Shown piece by piece: positions 62,401-64,000 of a stretch of DNA of 64,000 nt (positions within the stretch are counted from its first letter, which is position 1; every line of letters begins with the position of its first letter). The DNA is from Bacteroidota bacterium. Its GTDB lineage: Bacteria; Bacteroidota; Ignavibacteria; SZUA-365. The stretch is taken from contig JAEYUG010000057.1 of the NCBI GenBank assembly GCA_023432805.1, forward strand, positions 1 to 64,000. Reading direction: 5' to 3'. The notes below the pieces were generated by a model, which ran no database searches, was not told the origin of the DNA, and saw nothing but the letters and a program-made list of their open reading frames with translations. Made by a program: the position numbers and the translations under genes.

Positions 62401-64000
62401 ATCGAAACCGAGCGGTATGAGATCCACCGGTCCGAGGGCATCGTGGACCGCCAGACAGGGCAGGCCATCACCCCGGACGTCATCCGCCAGATGCTCGCAC
62501 ACCCGGATCTGCAGACGCAGAAGAGGAACGCGAACGAGATATGGAGCATGATCAAGGAGGTGTCGGCAGGATTCTGGAAGGAGACCGGCAGTGATGTCAT
62601 GGTTCTCGATGACTACACCGGTGATGACAGGATCGAGCATGTCGGGTTCTCCCTGCCGATCCTGACCGGCGCGCAGAGTCAGCGCATGATCCGTGAGGCG
62701 ATGGACCGCGTGCTGCGGGACGCGGCAGGTCGCCCGATCGGGGGCCGGTACGAGGATGCCGCCCGCGTGCTGCTCATGAATCAGCGACCGTACAAGATCC
62801 TGTTCCGTCTCATCGGACGGCAGCATCAGGGTCTGTCGGTCGACCGGATCGATCTCGACACGCACGCACCGGCCAGCATCGAGTACAACTTCACGACGCG
62901 CCGGTATGCGAACACGGTCAATCCCACGAGCTTCACCGCACAGACGCATGATGCGATCAGCGCCGAGAACCACCTGAACCTCGCGGGGTTCGGCTACCTG
63001 ACTCCGGGCATGCAGGATACGTTCGCCGAGGCCATCCGCACGAGTCCCGACGTGGCCCGTGCGATGGATCGTCTTGCACCGGCACGGGAGGATGACATCT
63101 CGGTCGACACCCTCGCCATCGACGCCGAGGACGCCATCCGTCGCAAGGCACAGCGGCTCATGCAGACGATGCGCTACCTCTACCCGAAGGTCAAGGAACT
63201 CTCGGGTCTGGTCCGACCGGACACGCTCGCAAGCGCGCTCTTCCACGAGGCGGCGACCGAGACTTACGAGCTGTTCACGAAGACCGTCGCGGACTACAAC
63301 GCCCTGCACGAGGCGGCACCGAACGTGGCACCGAAGCGCGTGCCGGTGCTGATCACCGATGCCCTCGGTGAACTTGGATCGCAACTCGACCTGTTCACGC
63401 CCGAGTCGCTGGCCCTACTGCGGACGGAGGAGTTCGACTTCCAGAAGGCCCCGGAAGCCGCCGCAGAGAAGGTGCGCGAGTACCAGGGTGCCCTGCGCAA
63501 GATTGGGCGCGTCGTCGGCTTGATTGCCGAGTGGATTCGCACGGCGCAGATGAATGGCCTGTTCTCGACCCTTGCGCCCTACACGGTGTCGGGCAAGATT
63601 GGCACGGCACAGCCCACGCACCTGCGCAGAGGCACCGAGCGGATCGGACCGACTCTCCTGTTCCGTCTGGCCACGCCCGACCGGCAGCGATCCCCGAAGA
63701 TCCACTCGAACCTCGTTGCGGACCTGTCGATGTACACGGCGCACGGACTGATGCGCGACGAGATCGCGGGTGAGGAATTCGGGGACGTCGATCTGGCGCA
63801 CGCCATGATCCGGGCGACGGCCGAGAAGATCACGAGCGACGAGAGCGCGGTGAAGGCGGCCATCGACCGCATCCTCGCGCCTCTGTCCGTCCTGCAGCAG
63901 GAGTACCCCGACCAGTGGGTGCGCATGAACCAGATCATGCTGGAGGAACTGCACACCGGATCGCGGTTCGGCGTCAAGCTCGTCCTGAGCGAGAAGGCGT
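53446..64000 (+). CDS. Giant virion protein with two-barrel RNA polymerase and zincin motifs (partial)
   Basis: An open frame with no stop from the ATG to the window edge (3,518 codons and still open). N-terminal 1-1,150: helical and disordered regions with Ala/Glu-rich stretches. About 1,410-1,460: zincin-like segment DTIPHEYAHQFV (His1426, Glu1427, His1430) with EEDLVDRIG 22 residues on. About 2,040-2,125: first barrel (LGDGSSLISPGA with Asp2048, FHKVRMF, LLWKGQF Lys2093, FDSTVKVG Lys2122). About 2,450-2,500: second barrel (AYPTDAPHNAQACVIVG, SSKVVQKLGKDHDGDKL, Asp2489, 2491, 2493). This order and spacing match single-chain two-barrel RNA polymerases (QDE-1, YonO, crAss-like virion enzymes), where the DxDGD aspartates bind catalytic magnesium. 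Location after ejection genes suggests it is packaged and injected. The RNA polymerase assignment is strong by motif but unconfirmed by search. Confidence 0.75.
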   Translation, partial: MSKTKRPLGKEPDVSDLEANPHASEIRRADARMRDLVGRIHAGRERGGTPTDQMLRLAASIEGEQHRFNQAQAAAEAQGGAVPAADPTTVQPLDPAFTEAMDWGRQARLNAPVYEGQRETYQQAYRELYDKLTGEAYADRGEQLQALMDSFTPRREVTYIDPQKERARQAGMNIDPRVTARNYDPDNPDARIKLFVPEGAKVLDEKVYEGEDNYSPRVKAEMLRQEENRKRYWGNRMRESVAVSRGEETFPSQAPVAIQPEGARRKRTEIENLLGVDLGAAGEALDIAMGLTANPVDVTRYGLARLSNMLGLTDTPEEEFDASWHMLRGRAERGVKAFTNPETPGEMAFSVGVDALATYLTVGASKAVTGLSTTRTLATAAKGFAGGLATNFGTTSMIDAVKKVYYDPVARGKRTFEPQEARQYLQDTYGVYAGALSDDEASRLARAMNNQMADATFNLNPFGMADRDPIIQGIMYGLDAGAGMLGGAGQFDPLQEREAITTLAPKLFDLKPANPLEGGDFAKDVHDLLELIAQGEAKRKSIPEAAKWAEQITAALPYMYRMIAEQKMLGAAGEINLKLGLKRLVRDATELMRNPEKSAALARLGKALFTDGPETLGKIMLRSYAGALTEGIVPVARDGQYLYGKMLEDGASPGEAFFGSYFTSLTSRAFERISESGLVPIGQFGNALSKSFFRRFGTNIFRRAFGEYSEEAATDVATYLTEEATGVPRDYRQQPFRPILLGGGVSEAIAGDWQNEAVQQAIGEFVVSAGIGAIMGTARMARHPFGSMHSAVQSLQNDGLFMSYVDRGLREKYGWTDTQIASTSAIDRSTEYYAAKYNLTDAKKKQLRQAIELNVVGKGASALAETIARDYEAFMGMHGGTENFAKLQRDMEEDRMTEGLAWFWKPDATRTAAETVINHDAKDPVAGDPHVEEVRRRAEMREMARTMPTPEMNAEGDQTAFTRPRATGPRQMFREPDRMESNQTGVIAEPEATAEDVSGVAAYFAEKAIVRNRKLLKKDEHSTAITKMSRVVEKGIAAGKDPDAIIEDVFATGLRFRDKSASDVLRAFIGMKYKGETIATFEDAVRAARPEGARPEGAQIPPTPTETRSLAEQNREIRARIAERDELARELEAFDERLAAERATRDGSTPAVQPETNERAPGEATGVDALPAEGTQMEMFDAEPMPSAREVTESQQRTNTDEKGRRWYTGPRGGVYYLAPDGRKVRGRAVPVGVTPRDSRLPEEEPVVIPTAAAPPVQIRPRTETPVESPAAPASTEEIPPPTEEPSEMFDLTDDEGRVVVTDPTIPRDEYGRIIAPPSLESEFDLQKGVPTRHVGKGRRKTRSRTEAKRERARARQAEVEQAIRNNPELATRLMRRFKAAFPWIRVENIEGLKDKDGTPIYGMSSRLAFWIGLDVARGRLDTIPHEYAHQFVRMFRGHDLIESGISQYGTEEDLVDRIGREAVTRADDGFLVSWMKDFTQLVREVFGRAEHDYAREISRQLYKGNRTMTQQTLAERLMHGRASVTPTNRDILEREMHLGRLGDAAVDYQTEARAAQAGVTAAEYIGAAEQREADEGRPGREKASGERRGAEAVTYFEGSVEEHSSPARGLVTTIAAQTGHTMATPLTDVDLLNILELPTARAAIDAIMQAAETSERRVREAVHRWVARNWTRRDFPKLNVWIDREAEGAPGIRIDINQSRIERGEDGRVTAVDFGTYTNDKGNRLITWEIEPLLVKMAKVGEFFEAMGLRLRPGVTSPVSRINTVGTTSQEAFDYTELGTLAGSDPRTYNRMVAELVRNGFILIGPPGKNDSFITLNVDMSGNAPITPAVYERFAQAITLYEQHLDKNKRGWRDTPSGKEHMQMRARLEQAYVEEGSGRMVPDITLVNQALTRTEQMLAIQTAFLTWSMGPEWAKSGIKVFKYMNTLAAAEQQSIAEFADEAVREAAGEAMAEYWATLPADMRAIHERAQRGLSEVVAPNISEEEIRSGKMKDDWNIAARLATQGFTLTKSGVAFKMQNGQYVPGSVRMVMAIVDHDTYIDGVPLGDGSSLISPGASVVQDRAHGDPNGDVKFHKVRMFIPWRGRKDPLLWKGQFDVAAGMVLDVMERNGIGLVVFDSTVKVGRDSRARKHRKNDKPVFQNVSDMVREGIHGSMAGTDWYLVDPAVISKANDATSKAGHTTSLVTQLLYANAISPIVNPAWEKVYTTMRKTLARLSAGARDFLYEVHGSPTLLRAVYEKGEEDEYASEPEQILRAMLRKDKGRTPGLVALPHWRAATNSASVRTVLDQLFDDQGSMRVIGQGAFLRADNGVLDGVNLAAIIEAGGIEAAMKYCDITEIVPYGDRGVDPEMHEEIMRKMWQEDNADRHKGTKVTKLLEDQLQEWRSYSDEAFQAMIISRGWGVVEAGGRKYMVKGDGRLKARVDGAVPVVLAYNKAKKMGLTVGDKMMAVAYPTDAPHNAQACVIVGVSKGVNDWMSYSSKVVQKLGKDHDGDKLSLYGPSEGYWRGEVKRLEGELKAAYLKGHDEERMEDLQRDIDLARARARHGFQELSRESFDALWKHYASDAVQNYVTDLYGKIGIKTPFDGSAIGFIKNTVWTFKQPWEKAIKAENRRREKEGRPPLTDAEIEAEDKYRNPYPYSILTPKGSAMLMKDYVGQTGDLIAYVAGTRNKIEYVIQNFEAILRHSGVPEEEIAQRVRMLTIPSKGKLSPLDKIAVVGSLLTHHAVDAPKEEAIFEYGFDPGAYFTWAYKELGLTKEQIAPFAGSEPGTTSQYKLLRSAMKARPWSMNVHAGDQHDGATKKAIPESRLAALHVAWARRQSLGAGSLMDMLPYGFSELGSLSIDPATYQDQILPAVVDQIAQSVGFMSTFGPQAKDGGFHLFTSQSRVRQLTDQEKASALGAIRQGVRERDGTARQVAFALLQAQAYDEFNTSGRPKEKGNHTQDSAVARYIEMLEINPKRNPIMEIFPMFAENLAGHLHRMKTPMIETERYEIHRSEGIVDRQTGQAITPDVIRQMLAHPDLQTQKRNANEIWSMIKEVSAGFWKETGSDVMVLDDYTGDDRIEHVGFSLPILTGAQSQRMIREAMDRVLRDAAGRPIGGRYEDAARVLLMNQRPYKILFRLIGRQHQGLSVDRIDLDTHAPASIEYNFTTRRYANTVNPTSFTAQTHDAISAENHLNLAGFGYLTPGMQDTFAEAIRTSPDVARAMDRLAPAREDDISVDTLAIDAEDAIRRKAQRLMQTMRYLYPKVKELSGLVRPDTLASALFHEAATETYELFTKTVADYNALHEAAPNVAPKRVPVLITDALGELGSQLDLFTPESLALLRTEEFDFQKAPEAAAEKVREYQGALRKIGRVVGLIAEWIRTAQMNGLFSTLAPYTVSGKIGTAQPTHLRRGTERIGPTLLFRLATPDRQRSPKIHSNLVADLSMYTAHGLMRDEIAGEEFGDVDLAHAMIRATAEKITSDESAVKAAIDRILAPLSVLQQEYPDQWVRMNQIMLEELHTGSRFGVKLVLSEKA

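Larger units (their letters stand above)
24294..64000 (+). mobile_element. Temperate podovirus-like prophage (right end outside window)
   Basis: The element runs from tRNA-Arg to beyond the window: integrase, control region, early small genes, replication genes, moron, portal, scaffold-like, major capsid, adaptors, nozzle, ejection proteins and a giant terminal gene. The genes are tightly packed with ATGA/TGATG junctions. No tail-sheath, tape-measure or tail-tube genes are seen, which favours a short-tailed virion. Terminase, lysis enzymes and repressor are not recognised here and may lie to the right. Confidence 0.88.

Noticed and set aside
57268..63384. Long minus-strand open frames (596, 806 and 505 codons) under the giant gene
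   Set aside because: They lie opposite one continuous plus-strand frame with recognisable motifs. Long antisense frames are expected at this codon bias.

Overview
The window joins two kinds of DNA. Bases 1 to about 24,370 are a GC-rich bacterial chromosome. From the integrase at 24,473 to the right edge lies a prophage that is cut by the end of the window. Exported chromosomal proteins favour Ala-x-Ala followed by Gln at the signal peptidase site, Shine-Dalgarno sequences are often weak or absent, and a regulator beta-propeller/Y_Y_Y protein is present. This fits a high-GC member of the Bacteroidota/Chlorobiota/Ignavibacteriota (FCB) assemblage. The assignment is inference from style, not from a marker gene.

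Chromosome, left to right. (1) A four-gene minus-strand operon encodes a biotin-dependent, sodium-pumping methylmalonyl-CoA decarboxylase (alpha, delta-like, biotin carrier, beta). (2) A tightly coupled plus-strand chemosensory operon follows: cheR-TPR, cheW, a transmembrane receptor, a two-HPt cheA-REC hybrid, cheB, a second cheW and a stand-alone receiver. Its parts list resembles Wsp-type systems but has no diguanylate cyclase. A regulator-type propeller protein without a kinase follows. (3) Next come small membrane proteins, a LiaF-like/PspC pair, an outer-membrane barrel candidate, pcrA, lysS, an RsbU/SpoIIE-type phosphatase and tRNA-Arg(ACG). Two families of short palindromic repeats sit in the gaps at 15.9 and 18.6 kb.

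Prophage. A tyrosine integrase points back at tRNA-Arg, the probable attachment site. After a 490-bp control region comes an early cluster of small unknown proteins. A replication/recombination module follows: RecT-like protein, archaeo-eukaryotic-type primase, possible ssDNA-binding protein, DnaB-like helicase and a DUF932 protein. A terminator and an AT-richer secreted moron separate this from a podovirus-like virion module: portal, scaffold-like protein, SU10-type major capsid protein, adaptors, a nozzle-like propeller protein, and ejection-protein candidates. No terminase, lysis enzyme or repressor is recognisable in the window.

The standout is the last gene, open from 53,446 through the window edge (at least 3,518 codons without a stop). 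It carries motifs of a single-chain two-barrel RNA polymerase: a DG-x(n)-KG-x(n)-K barrel near residues 2,040-2,125 and a DHDGD motif at 2,489-2,493, similar in order and spacing to QDE-1/YonO/crAss-like enzymes. It also has an HEYAH zincin motif near residue 1,426. Its place after the ejection proteins suggests a virion-packaged polymerase injected with the DNA, which is unusual in an integrated temperate element. A second oddity is that two proteins in the virion module carry Sec signal peptides obeying the host-like Gln+1 pattern. One of them is an 841-residue protein with about 36 cysteines whose signal peptide is encoded inside an out-of-frame overlap with the preceding gene.
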